Origin: Umbilicaria muhlenbergii
Taxonomy: Eukaryota > Ascomycota > Lecanoromycetes > Umbilicariales > Umbilicariaceae
Length of the DNA stretch: 64,000 nt
Direction: 5' to 3'
Assembly (NCBI GenBank): GCA_000611775.1
Contig: KK106987.1
Span: 1,507,506-1,571,505, forward strand
A program made the position numbers and the translations under genes. Shown piece by piece: positions 36,744 through 49,240 of this stretch. The notes beneath the pieces were generated by a model, which was not told where the DNA came from, made no database searches, and saw nothing but the letters and a program-made list of their open reading frames with translations. Position 1 is the first letter of the stretch. Each line of letters starts with the position of its first letter.

Positions 36744-38187
36744 GTCGAACGTATGGTGGAGATTCAAAACGAGTAGAGGCTGCCGTGGAGTTGACCGTGG
36801 TCTTGTCAGTGTTGGATCATCCCGTAGCCCATCCTGTCGTCGAGGGAATAGCTAGTAAGCCATCGACGACGATCGTCCGCACTTCGATCCAATGTCTAGG
36901 CGAGGAGTCCAAGGGATTCCGAGATCAGAGTGACCGGCGTGCAGTTCCAATGCCTCCTCTAAAGTCACGGAGAGCCTTCTGGACCGGCTTCACGACCATG
37001 AGGCTTTAGGCGGGTGACAGATTGAATTGGAGTTCGGTCTTGTCGGAGTGTTTGGTCTCCGGGCCTATCAGTGCCGCCGCATGAGAGAAGGACGATGCGA
37101 TTGAACCTGATGTAATTGAAGCCTGAAACCTGATGCGATTGAAACCTGATCCGATTGACTAGGCCATTCTTCTCAGTATGGTCGACACTGCCGCTCTGGT
37201 CCGGGAGCTTGTTCGTGGTGAGGGTGCCACCATCCCCCTCGTCGACCAGCGGTGTCCGGCTGAATGGGTCGCCGGCCTGCGCTGTTGGTATGGTGTGCAG
37301 GTCGAGGCTCTGAATGTGTCTTTCTTGATCTCCACGCACGGTCCGGTAGCTTGGCCGGACAATGCCCATGGCTTCCGCTTCGGCTTCAGCTTCAGCTCCA
37401 GCTCCAGCCCCCGCTCCAGCTCCGACGCCTCGTCTTGGACGCGAGCTGGACGGGGCTGCAGTGGCATGTTGCAGCGGGGTGTGTGAATATCAACCGATGT
37501 GTGAATATGTCTCCAAGTGCCTCGCAGCAGACGGCTTCGACCAACCACGACGCGCCAAGACGACGCTACTCCAGTAAGCTTTCCTCCGCGGGGCCGTGAC
37601 GCCGCGTCGAGTTGCTGCGGGGGACGTTGCCTGCCGAGGACGGATCCAGGGTCCGGTTCCCCCGCATTAGCTCCAATAATCAATGGGCCCGTCGCACTTC
37701 ACTGCAGCTTCCAAGTTCGTCTCCAGACGCGGCGCATCGCATTCCGGCTCACGTGCCTGCCGGTGCCGGACGCTGGTGCCGGACGCTGGTGCCGGACGCT
37801 GGTGTCGAGCCCCATGGCTGATGGCTGAACGAAGCGTCCTCGAAAGCAGCGACGTGGCTGCAGACGTGGCTTCAACTCGCTCGAAGCATGAGTCTGCTCG
37901 AGTCCAGGACTAAAGTATCCGGTCTGACAGGGTGGCGGATGCTCAAGCTCGAATCTTGGCGCTGAGCCGGAGCGTTGATTCCATCCAAGGGCTGCCCGGT
38001 CTGTGCGGTCGTCGCCGTCATCCGGTTCTTTATTGGGACTGCTGTCTCGGAAGAGGCAACGTCACTGGGCGTGGTCGAGACGAACGACGGATCGAGTGGA
38101 GAAGCGATGATCAGCTAGATTGAGCGGCCTGCTCACCGACCACACCGAGATCCTGCTTCGACGACCCTTGGCACCAAGTCGTGCAAG
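36744..38187. promoter_or_regulatory. Shared upstream region of genes B and C
   Basis: This 1.44-kb GC-rich divergent spacer holds a degenerate repeat of ACCTGATGCGATTGAA-like units at about 37,093-37,160, a CTCCAG-type hexamer stretch at about 37,379-37,430, and a 13-bp tandem repeat at 37,762-37,800. Long stop-free frames on both strands (for example minus 37,683-37,159 and plus 37,178-37,486) have biased, basic composition and no motifs, and are not called. A minus-strand ATG at 36,999 followed by a conserved-looking frame may belong to the unresolved 5' end of gene B. Confidence 0.5.
37762..37800. repeat. 13-bp tandem repeat, 3 copies
   Basis: Three perfect head-to-tail copies of GGTGCCGGACGCT are followed by a partial fourth. 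They lie about 390 bp upstream of the gene C start codon in the spacer shared with gene B. Confidence 0.9.
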
Positions 38188-41100
38188 ATGGCGAGATCGC
38201 TGGTCCAGAGTAAGATCACGAAGGCGATTCGCGCTGCCCACGGCGGAGCGGTCGAGGACGATAGACTCCCTCCAGGACACATGCGGCTGTACAGCTTCTA
38301 CAAACCCTCCCTGCAAGCCGGCCCATATGGCATCGAAGCGAAGCAGGCAATCAGTGCGACTCGGGGCGACGACACGACTGCTCAAACGTTGACCGTGTTC
38401 AATTCCACGAGTGCCAAAGATCCAGGTGGCAATGACACGCTTCCGCTTCTCCAACAGGAGTTCTCGGTCATCGCTCCGCAGTTCAGTCTCGATCCGAAGC
38501 TGATCAATACGTACTATCCGCCGACTGGCCATCAGGATGAAGGCAGGATCTTGCCGCATATCGTCTTCAACGATCCACACGTTCCCTGGTATCGAGAAGC
38601 CGGCTTGAGCGAGTGGATGACCGGCCCTGTAGACACCGGTGCTGATGGCTCAAACATGAAGCCAGACGAAACGCACGGCCGGAATTTCGTGCCGTGGCTG
38701 GGCCTACTCGTCTTCCAACCGGATGATCTCAAAGTGGCCGACACGGCTGCGGAGTCGCTGAAGTTGAAAGGCATGAGTTCGTATGATGCACTCAAACTGC
38801 CGGCCGACGGCGCCTTTCCCATGACCGTCGGAGGCTATCTGTCCAAGATAACCTCGCGAGTCTACTATCAAGCCGGGTACCAAGGCGATAGTCAGAAGAA
38901 AGTCTACACCAATCTGCAAAACTCCACCGAAGCCATGTCGGCCATCTTCCCATTGAAGTCGCAAGTTCAGGACATGCTCGGGACCAAGGACGACACCACC
39001 CCGTTACAAGCGCAGAAGCTACTGGCGCATGTACGGCATATCAACACCGTTGGCTTTCCCGATGCTGGCGTGGAGGAAGAAGGCTACTACTCAGTGATTG
39101 TCTCCTCAATGACAGGGAACCAGAAGGAGGTCGCACCCTCCACTCATATCGTTCACCTCGTCTCACTAGAACACATGGACGTGACGCTGAGCAATAAGAA
39201 TTCGTCCTTCTTCTCGACAGATAACTCCGACCGCATTGGCCTGGTCTCGTTGTTCTCGTGGACCTACACATGCATACCCGATTCCATCAGCTTCGAAGAA
39301 ACCATGGCAGCGTTGGCCAATGCAGCTCAACCTCTGCGCCCACCTACCGAAAGCATGGAGGCGTTATTGTCAAACAGCCTTAACAGCACGGACCCAGTAC
39401 AGGCCAAAATTGGTATGGCGTTGCACGACAGACTGAACGCTGGCTACACCATAGCAAGGTGGAGAGCGCCGACTGGAGAGGAGAGCGTGGCTTTCAATCG
39501 AGGTCCCCTGGTTCCAATGCATACTAAGGAAGTACCGATGCCCCAGTTCTCTGACGGTTCCGCAAGGCTCTGGCCGTCGCTATCGATGACTGGCAAAGAC
39601 TACCAAATATTCGATGGCTCGGTAGGAATCATGGATGCCACGTATTCATCTGCTTGGTCTCTTGGCAAGCTGATGGCCATTTCAGACTCTGTGTTCAACG
39701 CGGCACTGATGCGCTTTCGGAGCACCGTCTGGTCCGACGCCTCCTCGGTGACTCGTATGGCAGTGAACGGTGTCCCAGCAACAGCTACTGTATTGCAGAA
39801 GAGCTTGGCAGCGGTGACCAAGGCGCATGGAGTCACAGGCGACAACTTCCGCGGTCCTGTCTCTCGACTCAGTCCGTCGGGGAACCAGCCGGTTGTGACC
39901 GCCGTGGACGATCCCAATGTCTTGCCTGTGTTCCGACAGGCGGTCGATAAAGTGGTTAATCTTCATGCTAGCGCTGGAGCCGCTCTATATAACGGGTACG
40001 ACGGCGCACCAGGAAACAATAGCGACTGGGAGGTCATATGCAACTGGCTAGCCAATGTCTTGTACCTTGCCAATATTCCAGCCCACCTCTTGTTTCCTGA
40101 ACCGAGCCACTTGCATTCTCACAACCAGTCCGCCACACCGTCGGACCAGTCCAACTTCCACCCAGAGGCGTTGCGCTTCTTCCATATCGACCATGCTTGG
40201 ATCGATTGTTTCATCGACGGAGCCCTTGGCTGCGCCAATCACCTCGAGCCCAAGTATGACTATACGCGTCTCCGCATCAAGGCCATCTTCAACGAATATT
40301 TGGATGGCACGATCGGCAACACTGGAATAAAACCGCCTGTGCCGCGGTATGGTTTCGTATTGAGATCTGCTGTAGTCAAGTCAGCTCCTGATCTCCGCCT
40401 TACCGTCACATGTTGGATGTTGCAGACGGATGACAAGGGCAAGAAGGAGTGGGTAGAGGATCCCACCCGTGACCCTCTGATCAGGCATACAAAGATGGAC
40501 GAGTTCACCATCTTAAGCTTGGTGGACTGCTCCCCAGAAGAGATCTGCCTCATCAAGATCGCACAGCCACCGCATCAGCAACGCTTCGCATTGCACTCCG
40601 AGGTTGGGCCTGATGCAAGCACCGGTCTCAATAACGTCAAGCCTCACATTACACTCAAACGGCTGTACACCAATTCGAAATGGGCACCACCAGTAGTGGA
40701 TCCCACTGATGGCCGGAAGCCGATTGATCCAAGCGACTTACTACAGTGGGCAGAACTGAAACCTGATCAACAGGTCCCGGAAGCGGACCAGGCAGGCTGG
40801 TATTCTGCAGACACTCGTTGCATCAAGCCCATCGAGATCACACAAGCCGCGACGGATAAGCTGCAGGCCTGGGCCAAGGACCCTAAGTATAGCAGTAATG
40901 GAGCGCCGTATGATGATGTGGTGCCCAACTCATGCGTGTTTGGCCTCGAGATGAATGATCCCGCGTGTGAGTAATGTTACGTATCTTCGAATGTGAAGCC
41001 TGCTAACAGATCCAGACCAACTCGAGATCAACGGCGTCGCCCCCGTCGACTTCATTCCATTTCCAGCCTGGACTCGCAGGCTGTGGCTTGGCCAAGCCGA

Positions 41101-42040
41101 CCCGTCTCCCTTCATCGCAAACGCTACGCGCGTCAAAGCCACCGACCTCAAAGTCACCGCCGCCGCCCCCACAACCCCAAACACAGTCCCTCCGAAGAAG
41201 ATCGCCCTCGCCGCTCCCGCCCCAACGCTGAAAGCCATCATCCCGCCCAACACCTTCCTCAACGTCATCAAAGCCATCCCCACCGTCCCCCCACTCAAAA
41301 AGACCTCCCTCGTCGACCCCTTCATCAACTCCCTCGCCCCCCAATTCGAACTCCTCATCCACCCGGACTACCGCCCCCCTCCACCCCGCCCCTTCCACGC
41401 GCCCCACGCCGCCAGCGACGTCTTCTCCCCCCTCGACTACCTCCCCACCCAAACCGCCTCCCTCTACGACCTCGTCTTCGCCGTCCGCCGCCGCGCCAAC
41501 CTCGCCACCGACCTCAGCCTCCAATCCCTCACCATCGAAATCCCCGTCTCCGACCACGGCGACCCGAAAGACCCCGACGGCTGGATCCGCGAGCCCCTGC
41601 TGCAAGCGGGCGATTACTCCGGCACCGGCGTCCGCATGTGCGCCAACCCGCGCTTCGTGCCCGCCCTCTTCAACGGCGCCGCCTCGAGTATCGGCTCCGC
41701 GCTATGGGACGCCAAGGCCGTGCTGGGCATCACGCTCGTGCCGCGCTCGGGGCAGCAGACGGGCGCCATGCCGCTGGTGAAGGACGGGAAGAGTTTGGAG
41801 GCCAGTGTGCGGCTCGCGGAGGCGAAGGTCCACCCGGTTGTGGATACGCGGACGACGGCGCTGGTGGCGCAGGGGGTGGATCCGGAGACGGGGCGGACGG
41901 CGAATCAGGCGTTGCCGAGGGGGAGGTGTATGGTTAAGATGACGGAGCGGTATGCGGATGGGAAAGGGGAGCAGTGGAGTTGGTGCGTGGTGCTGAAGGT
42001 TGATGCGGGGGATTGGGATCCGTGGGGGAATGTCGTGTAG
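38188..42040 (+). CDS. Gene C: very large protein of unknown function
   Basis: Two exons (38,188-40,966 and 41,016-42,040) encode 1,267 aa; the 49-nt intron has donor GTGAGT, branch TGCTAAC and acceptor ATCCAG. The start is the first in-frame ATG (GCAAGATGG). No signal peptide or TM segment is evident. Landmarks are GRNFVPWLGLLVFQPDDL near residue 164, RIGLVSLFSWTYTCIPDS near 348, GYTIARWRAPTGEE near 418, NWLANVLYLANIPAHLL near 618, RFFHIDHAWIDCFIDGAL near 663 and YGFVLRSAVVKSAPDLRL near 721. The last two recall, from memory, a bacterial family of large uncharacterised proteins with ESIRFF..D..W.DALVDGA and GFLLRSAVV..WPGL patterns; this is unchecked. If right, it suggests shared ancestry or transfer. 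Neighbouring gene B shares the upstream region, so co-regulation is plausible. Function unknown. Confidence 0.88.
40967..41015 (+). other. Intron of gene C with two in-phase acceptors
   Basis: GTGAGT to ATCCAG, branch TGCTAAC at 41,001-41,007. A second acceptor (AACAG, 41,009) is six bases upstream and in phase; using it would add two residues. The distal one is preferred because the proximal AG is too close to the branch point. Confidence 0.8.
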
Positions 42041-42462
42041 ATGTTGATGTAGGTTGTGAGAATGGGAGCATGGAGTTTCGAATTGTTCATTTGATGATGA
42101 AGTAAGTGCGTAAGTGCGTGCAAGCTCGTCTGCGATCGTTACTTCGCCCCTGTCCCTGTCCCTGTCCCTGTCCCTCTCGTACTCGTACGTTGCGCGCGCG
42201 GCACCTCTACCTAGCCTTTATGAGTGGTTCGACCGCTGCTGCTGCTGCTGCTATGGTGCTATGCTCGCTCGAAGCTCTCACCCGTCTGAACCCTGTCTCC
42301 TTGTTATGTCGTAGACTCATCTAGTGTGTGAAAAGGGTTGTCCCTTTCTCGAAGCTCCTAGGAGCCACCTAAATACTACCTAAAGTGAGGCATTAAGCTA
42401 GAATGCCACTAAGCCTAATCAGGCAATATGTGACTACATAGGGTAAGTGCGCCTGCGCTGTA
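42041..42462. other. 3' flank of gene C, right edge of the island
   Basis: GC-rich at first, with a TGTCCC hexamer run (about 42,147-42,178) and a GCT triplet run (about 42,232-42,252), then a gradual change to CpG-poor sequence after about 42,360. No gene was seen. On the minus strand a TGTTACAGCGCAGGCGC sequence near 42,462 could be an LTR edge of element E, but no partner was found. Confidence 0.45.
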
Positions 42463-42997
42463 ACAGTGCCTCTGTGACAATAAGACTGCGCTCTGCGTCT
42501 TATCTTATCTTCAGCGTCCTATCCTCTTCAAGTCTTGTTTGCATTTTTAACTTCAGATCTTCTCTTCATGGCTCATTCATAATCCTTGACAAGATCAGGC
42601 GCGTTGATGAGATCTTTTATTGTACATCACTGATTGTGCTCAGGGCTGTACTCTACCCATCATGTGAAGTACTGCATGAAGAGACTGCAGCCTTTTCAAA
42701 TCATGCACTTGTTTGACAAGCGCTTGATTTCATACTCTTGCTCATCATCAACCTCAATAGCAGATGAGTGAGTGAGTCAGTCTCTCTTAAATGAGTCATC
42801 AGCTAATGATGATGCTGATTCAAGCATGATGATAATGAAGACTGAATAAATTTTTCAATTAAATAATATATCAAGCTCATAGGTCAGCCTTTCAACTTAA
42901 TGAATCACTTTGAACAAGCTGATGAATTATTAAACAAGCTTTAAATTCTTCTTCATGATTGATAATATATATCTTCAGTGTAACTGCAAATGTGCGT
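42463..42997 (-). mobile_element. 3' part of degraded Gypsy element E (piece 1)
   Basis: On the minus strand, local similarity to the segment that follows the integrase in fungal Gypsy elements is visible at about 42,900-42,690. The piece ends at the A2 insertion site. It is less CpG-depleted than the other pieces of E. It is broken; its left limit is approximate. Confidence 0.6.
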
Positions 42998-43002
42998 AAT
43001 CT

Positions 43003-43292
43003 TGTCAGGGCCACCATATATATAGTATGACAGTACGACACTATGATACGACACTATAGTACGACACTATGGTACGACACTATAGCTTAGATATGATGAC
43101 TCAGTGCCTAGCGCCTTGGCATCAAGTGAAAACTCTTCACAAGGAGGTGCAGAAACCTGCTTCCTCAGTGATCAGTTTTGCCACTGAATAGAAGACGTAT
43201 AACCATTGCATTGACCTCATCATGACTATATTGCCTATGACACCCCGTTTAAACACCACTACGACGCTCTGTCGTACACCCCGCCTCTTACA
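43003..43292 (+). repeat. 5' LTR of A2 with 13-bp repeats
   Basis: The LTR starts TGTCAGGGCCACCATATATA and ends CCGCCTCTTACA. It contains four near-perfect copies of a 13-bp unit, GTACGACACTATR, at about 43,028-43,084. This copy keeps clearly more CpG than the 3' LTR of the same element. Confidence 0.9.
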
Positions 43293-46200
43293 TACTGATC
43301 ACTCAGTACCTTCAGGCGAACGGTCATGTTGAAAGCAAATAAGACACGATGGCATCAACGCTTCAATCTCATCAGGTCAGTGAAACAGTCAACAATCAAG
43401 CTGAGACAGGCCCTTTGATTAGCAGGTTTACATTATCAGTCATTGATACCCCTACTTCTGACATCATTGATGATGATGAACATATCACTGCAGGCAACCC
43501 TGATGACATCATTGAAGACCTTGAGGCAGTCACTGCTCATAATCAGGAGGTCATCAAGCATCAGTGACTACAGTTATGACATGTATGACAAGAAATTAAG
43601 TTTGAGGACAATAAAAGGAAGCTTCAGGAGCTTAATTAATGCCTGCAAAAAGATCCTTCAACTACAATAAACTCAGAGAATGATGCAGGTTCACCACATG
43701 AATTATGACATCAAGTTATGACAGATATCACACCTCTCCCTTTTCAACACCTTATAAAGCCATGAGAGCCTCATCTTTATGCAGGAGGCATTAAAGTCAT
43801 GAGATGAAAACTTCAGAAATACCTGAATGAAATCAATCAGAATCAGAAGCTGATGTCAGAGCAATTTCTTACTGAATGAGATTTCATCATCTGAGCAGAC
43901 ACTTACCTTGAGAAAACAGTCATGAGTGATTGATGAAAGCAAAAGGAGCAGCATGATCACATTTAAGTCATTTACAACAACTTTTTAAAGATTTTAAAGA
44001 AGAACCTATCCTCTGATGAAGACATGAATGAATGAAATATCATCACCTTTAATGCAGTTGAACTCTGCAGTCATGATATAATCACCTCCTGATATAATAA
44101 ATTATCAGAACTTTACCACTTCCTTTCAGCTTCACACAAGGAAATCAGTGAGACACTTATTTAAAACTGTTGATGATCAAGGCTTTCTCATCACATCTTG
44201 ACTGAACTATGATGTTGAGATCTGACGCAGGTTGCAAGACAGTCAGTGCAGGAAATTTCAACACATTTTGATGTCATCATCAATCATGAACTGTTTCAAA
44301 GCCGCTCAGACATCAAAAAGGATCATTAAAGCAAAACTGACAATAATGACAAAAGTATGACACAGACATCATATTATGACAGAAAAGAATCTTTCACTGA
44401 ATAATAAACCTCTCACCCTCAACAATTCAACTGCAGAAGAGAAAACAATTCATGAGGCTTTTATTAAGAAAGTAGTCATGATCAAAGCTGAAATTCAAAT
44501 CACATATCAATTGCAGAGAAAGTGATCATGACAACAACACAGATGTTCACAAGACCTTCATGCTGACAAGAAGACTTTATTTCTAAGAATGAAGTAAATG
44601 CATGAAAAGCAGCAGGCCTCTGTATTAAATGTGAAGTCATCAGTCATTGAACAAATGAATGTATGACAGGATGATCAACAGCAGTCATTATCATGATTGA
44701 TGTGAATAAATAATTCACAGTCAACCTTCAGCTCATCTTTTTACTTATCATTGATAATATCTCACATCTGATATCAGGGCAGCTAGAGGTGAACTTTCAT
44801 ACAATAAGAAATGATCTGAAGAAAAAATATTCATATATTATCAACAACAGCAGTCAGGGTAATACAATCACATGAGACATTGTCAATAAGCTGTTCCTAC
44901 TGACTGAATTCTATGAGGCTCAAGGTAATGCATGAGGTAATGTGATTGAGCTATCAGAGTCTGTCATACTGATGATTACAGCATACAACACTGACAGTTA
45001 ATCTTATCACTATAACAATTATTTCTTTATCACACAAGACAACACATCAGCTCCTTTTGTCCTCAGGTTATCATTTCTAGTTTATGCAAACTCAAATCAC
45101 TACTATGATACAGGTAAATTCCTATGGAGAAAGCTAAAACATACTATCACATGTCATATATTCACTGCTGATGAAAAGAAGGTGTTGAAGAATGTCTTAC
45201 ATATGAACAATCTCATCATTACTGACTGCTTTATAGGGCCGGCGGACCTAGTGGCTGATATGGAAAAATATACTCTACAGATGAACTCATTGTGATATGA
45301 CAAAGAGTACAATAATGTTTATGACAGTCTACCTCCTGAATATCATGACTTCACAGACATATTTTAAGCAGCTGAGAAGCAGTCTCTACCTGAGAGAGGT
45401 TCACATGATCATGTCATTGACTTGAAATCAGAGCAGCAATCTTTATTCAGAAAGTTATACTTGATGTCCTCAGCTGTGCTCAATGTACTGAAGGTATATT
45501 TAGATGATGTTATGAAGGCAGGCATAATTCATAAATTAATATCATCTGCAGCTTCACCTGTTATGTTTGTACTGAAATCAGACAGCAGCCTACAACTAGT
45601 CATTGATTATAAACGCTTGAATGATATTATCATTAAAAATCACTACTCACTACCACTTATATCAGACATGTTGAATCATCTTCAAGGAGCTAAGAAGTTC
45701 ACTAAGCTGAACTGCAAGGATGCATATAATTAAATATGAATCAAGGGTGAAGATGAGTGAAAAACAGTGTTTTGAACATGATTCAACCTGTTCAAATATC
45801 TTGTCATGCTTTTCAGTCTCATGAATGCTCCTGCTACATTTCAGGCATTCATTAATAAGGCTCTTGATGAGTTCCTTGATATAACTTGTGTGATTTATCT
45901 AGATGATATCCTGATCTTCAGCAAAGATGAATCTGAACATGAGGAGCATGTACAACAAGTATTAATTATGTTATGATGTCATGATCTTCATCTTAAGATC
46001 AGCAAATGCTTCTTCAATGCAACAGAAGTGAACTTCCTGAGGTTTAAGATCAACACTGAAGGCATACATATGAGTTCAGAAAGGATTTGCGCTGTTGAAG
46101 AATAATTATCATCAGAGAACATTCATGAATTGCAGATCTTTCTAGGCTTCATCAACTTCTTCTGAAGGTTTATAAGAGACTACTCACAAATTGCAGCATC

Positions 46201-47074
46201 ACTGTTAAATCTTCTGAAAACAGGAAAGAATAAAAAGAAGACTGAGGATACATCATTCTCTCCTCTTCAATCTCAACAGACTGTTATTAAAAGAAAGCAG
46301 AACAGCCTGATCTCATTGTAAAGGTTTAACACAAATTATTCAGCATGCAGCTCATAAGTCAGAGGAGAGCTACAACAAGAAAACATCATACTTGTCTCTT
46401 TTTCACTTTCAGGAGCTGCATTGAAAGTGTTTAATGCTCTGAAGAAGACCTTCATGAGTGCTTCATTGTTACACTACTTCAATGAAAACAAACTCATGAG
46501 GGTTGAAATGAACGCCTCTGAATTCACAATTGATGAAATCTTGACACAATGCTTCAAGGTCAACAGTCAATTGCACTGATTATCAGTTGCTTACTACAGT
46601 AAAAAGCTGCTAGATACTGAGACCTGATATGATACAGATGAGCAAGAACTCCTTGTCATCATGAAAGTCATGCATCATTGACAGCACTACTGTCAGGGTG
46701 TTAAACATCAAATTGTCATACTGACTGATCATGCAAACCTTGTTTGGTTCATGACTACCTCAAACCTCACATGAAGGCAGCTCAAGTGGGCTGAAAAGCT
46801 CACTGAGTACAACTTTGAGATCACATATCAAGAGGGCAAGAAGAACTCTGCTGACAATCTGTCAAGACAACCTGATTATGAACTGCTGAAGACTGTCAGT
46901 ACCTCAACTGCTGCTGAAATAATGTGACAGTCCTTTCATTTAGGAAGCAAGGACTATAAGTCAGTGCAGAAGAAATTATACACACTTATCACAATGACAC
47001 TGCAGTCAAGACGCTCAGTATAACAGAGGCTACAACAAGAGAACATTATACCTGTCATAATGAATACTACCAGT

Positions 47075-47341
47075 ATGATGAACACTGAAGATGACAGTCT
47101 CATTGAAACATCAGCAGTGTGAAACTTATCTGCTCAAGAAGAAGCAAGCTGTGATGAATATATCAATATGATGAATACTGAAGCTGACAGCATGACTGAA
47201 ACATCAGCAGTTCATGATCTACATGCTTAAGAAGCAAGCCGTGATGAATATATCAATATGATGAATACTGAAGCTGATGATACAACTGAAACATCAGCAG
47301 TCCGTGACCTACATGCTCAAGAAGCAAGCCGTGACTGAATA
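47075..47341 (+). repeat. 90-93-bp tandem repeat in A2, 3 copies
   Basis: Three head-to-tail units start at 47,075, 47,168 and 47,258 with ATGATGAA(C/T)ACTGAAG. They lie in the linker between the RNase H and integrase regions and encode an acidic Ser/Glu/Thr-rich repeat. Confidence 0.8.
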
Positions 47342-49132
47342 AGAAAGCTTAAATATGCAGAGCCTCAGCAGCACTCAATCAAGAATAACTCAGCAGACAC
47401 TGCAGTTATGAACAATGACACAAGTCATGTTTCTATTAACCTTTAAATTGAGGATAGTGCTTCTGCTGACACTGTTGAAGCACTTCAACTCATGTCTACT
47501 TGCTCACCAATAGGTGAGGAGATAACAGCTTATATAAGAATGTTTATTAAACAACTCAAATGTGCAATTCATACTGAGCAGTCAAAAGACAGTTTGATAT
47601 GATGAGTATAACAGGGATTAACTACCCCTTTCAAGGATAAAAACAACTTGACTGAGTCTGAGATGATAAATATGAATATAGACATGAACCCTGAGATGAT
47701 CATGACATCAGAAATGCAGCCAAATATGGCATTTATACTGTCAGATATATGAAAACATTGACAAGAAATAAATAATGTTGTACATTATGATGATAAGATC
47801 TACATTCTGCAGAACCCTGCCCTTCACAATGCAGTGATCAGTTGATTTCATGATGATGTTTTTGCAGGTCATTTCAGGAAGTCAAGAACTGCAAAATTGA
47901 TGCAGTGATCTTATGACTGACCTGATGCTGTCAGAGATGTATGATGTTACTGTCATGACTGTGTTGAATGCCAAAAGGTGAAGTCAGCTCATCACAAATT
48001 ATATGAGTTATTGAACTCATTATCAGTCCTGAAAATGTCATGACATATGATGATAATGAACTTCATTACAGACCTGCCACTGAGCAGCACATATGAAAGT
48101 ATGACATGAGATTCAATCCTCATCATAGTTGATAAGTTGACCAAAATGACTCACTATATTTTAATACAGAAGACAATGTTGATTGCTGACTTCATTGAAG
48201 TGTTTATTCAGGACATAATTAAGCATCATGATATGTTAAAAGTTTTAATCACAGACAGAGACAAGCTGTTTACATCAGAGCAGTGAATCAGCTTCTGCTT
48301 TCACATGTGATGTCATCATAACATGTCAACAGCTTTTCACCTGCAAACTGACAGTCAAACAAAGAGGCAGAATCAGTCCCTGAAGGTGTATTTACACATA
48401 TTCATTAATGAGCAGCAAGAGGACTGAGTGAAGCTTTTACCCTGCATGAAGTTCTCATACAACAACTTCATACATGCTGCTATGAGAAAGAGCCCCTTTC
48501 AGCTTAACTTAAAATGAGACCCTCAGATGAGCTTAAGTAAGCTGTTTATACAGCACTCACATGAACAAATAAAAACTTATGCAGATGCACAGCAGCTTCA
48601 AGATCAAATTGCAACAGCTCAGAAGCAGTTATGACAGGTTAATGAGATGTATGCAAATTATTATAATCAGCACTGAACAGAGATAACATTCAAAGAAGGT
48701 GATTTAGTACTGATTAATGAAAAGAATGTGTCAATGAACAAGCAGATGAAGAAACTGCATTGAAAAAAGCTCAGCTCATTCATGATACAACATGTGATAA
48801 GTCAGTCATCATACAAACTTGACCTCTCAGAGGATCAAAACATCTATAATGTATTCAATGTCACTTTATTGAAGTCATTTTGAGGCACACGTCATGTGTT
48901 CTCTGCATTGGCAGGAAAAGACCTACTACTCAACTGAGATGATGAGTGAGAAGTTGAGGCAATTGTGAATAATCATGTTCATGACAGCAGGCTTCAATAC
49001 CTCATTAAATGAAAGCTGATGAACCAGGTGTGAGATGACACATGAGAGTCAACACACTTCATTCACAATGCAAAGGCAAAAATGCAGAAATTTCATGCTG
49101 ACAACCCTGATAAACAGAAATTCAGGTGAGCT

Positions 49133-49240
49133 TTAAGATGTGATTCTTCAAGATCAATTGAGAAGCTGTCACAAAAGTCATGAGCCTTAAAATGTGACTC
49201 TTCAAGATTGATTGAGAAGCTGTCACAAAAGTCATGAGTC
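49133..49240 (+). repeat. 54-bp tandem repeat, 2 copies
   Basis: This is the counterpart of the three-copy array at 1,731-1,892 in A1, in the same position after the chromodomain-like segment. Confidence 0.8.

Noticed and set aside
37159-37683. Minus-strand ORF of 174 codons and overlapping plus-strand ORFs upstream of gene C
   Set aside because: Open frames occur on both strands at once, composition is basic and low-complexity, and no domain or splice support was seen; treated as spacer.
25434-42040. Secondary-metabolite (PKS/NRPS) cluster explanation for the large genes
   Set aside because: None of the usual core motifs (ketosynthase, adenylation, condensation, carrier serine) is visible in A, B or C.
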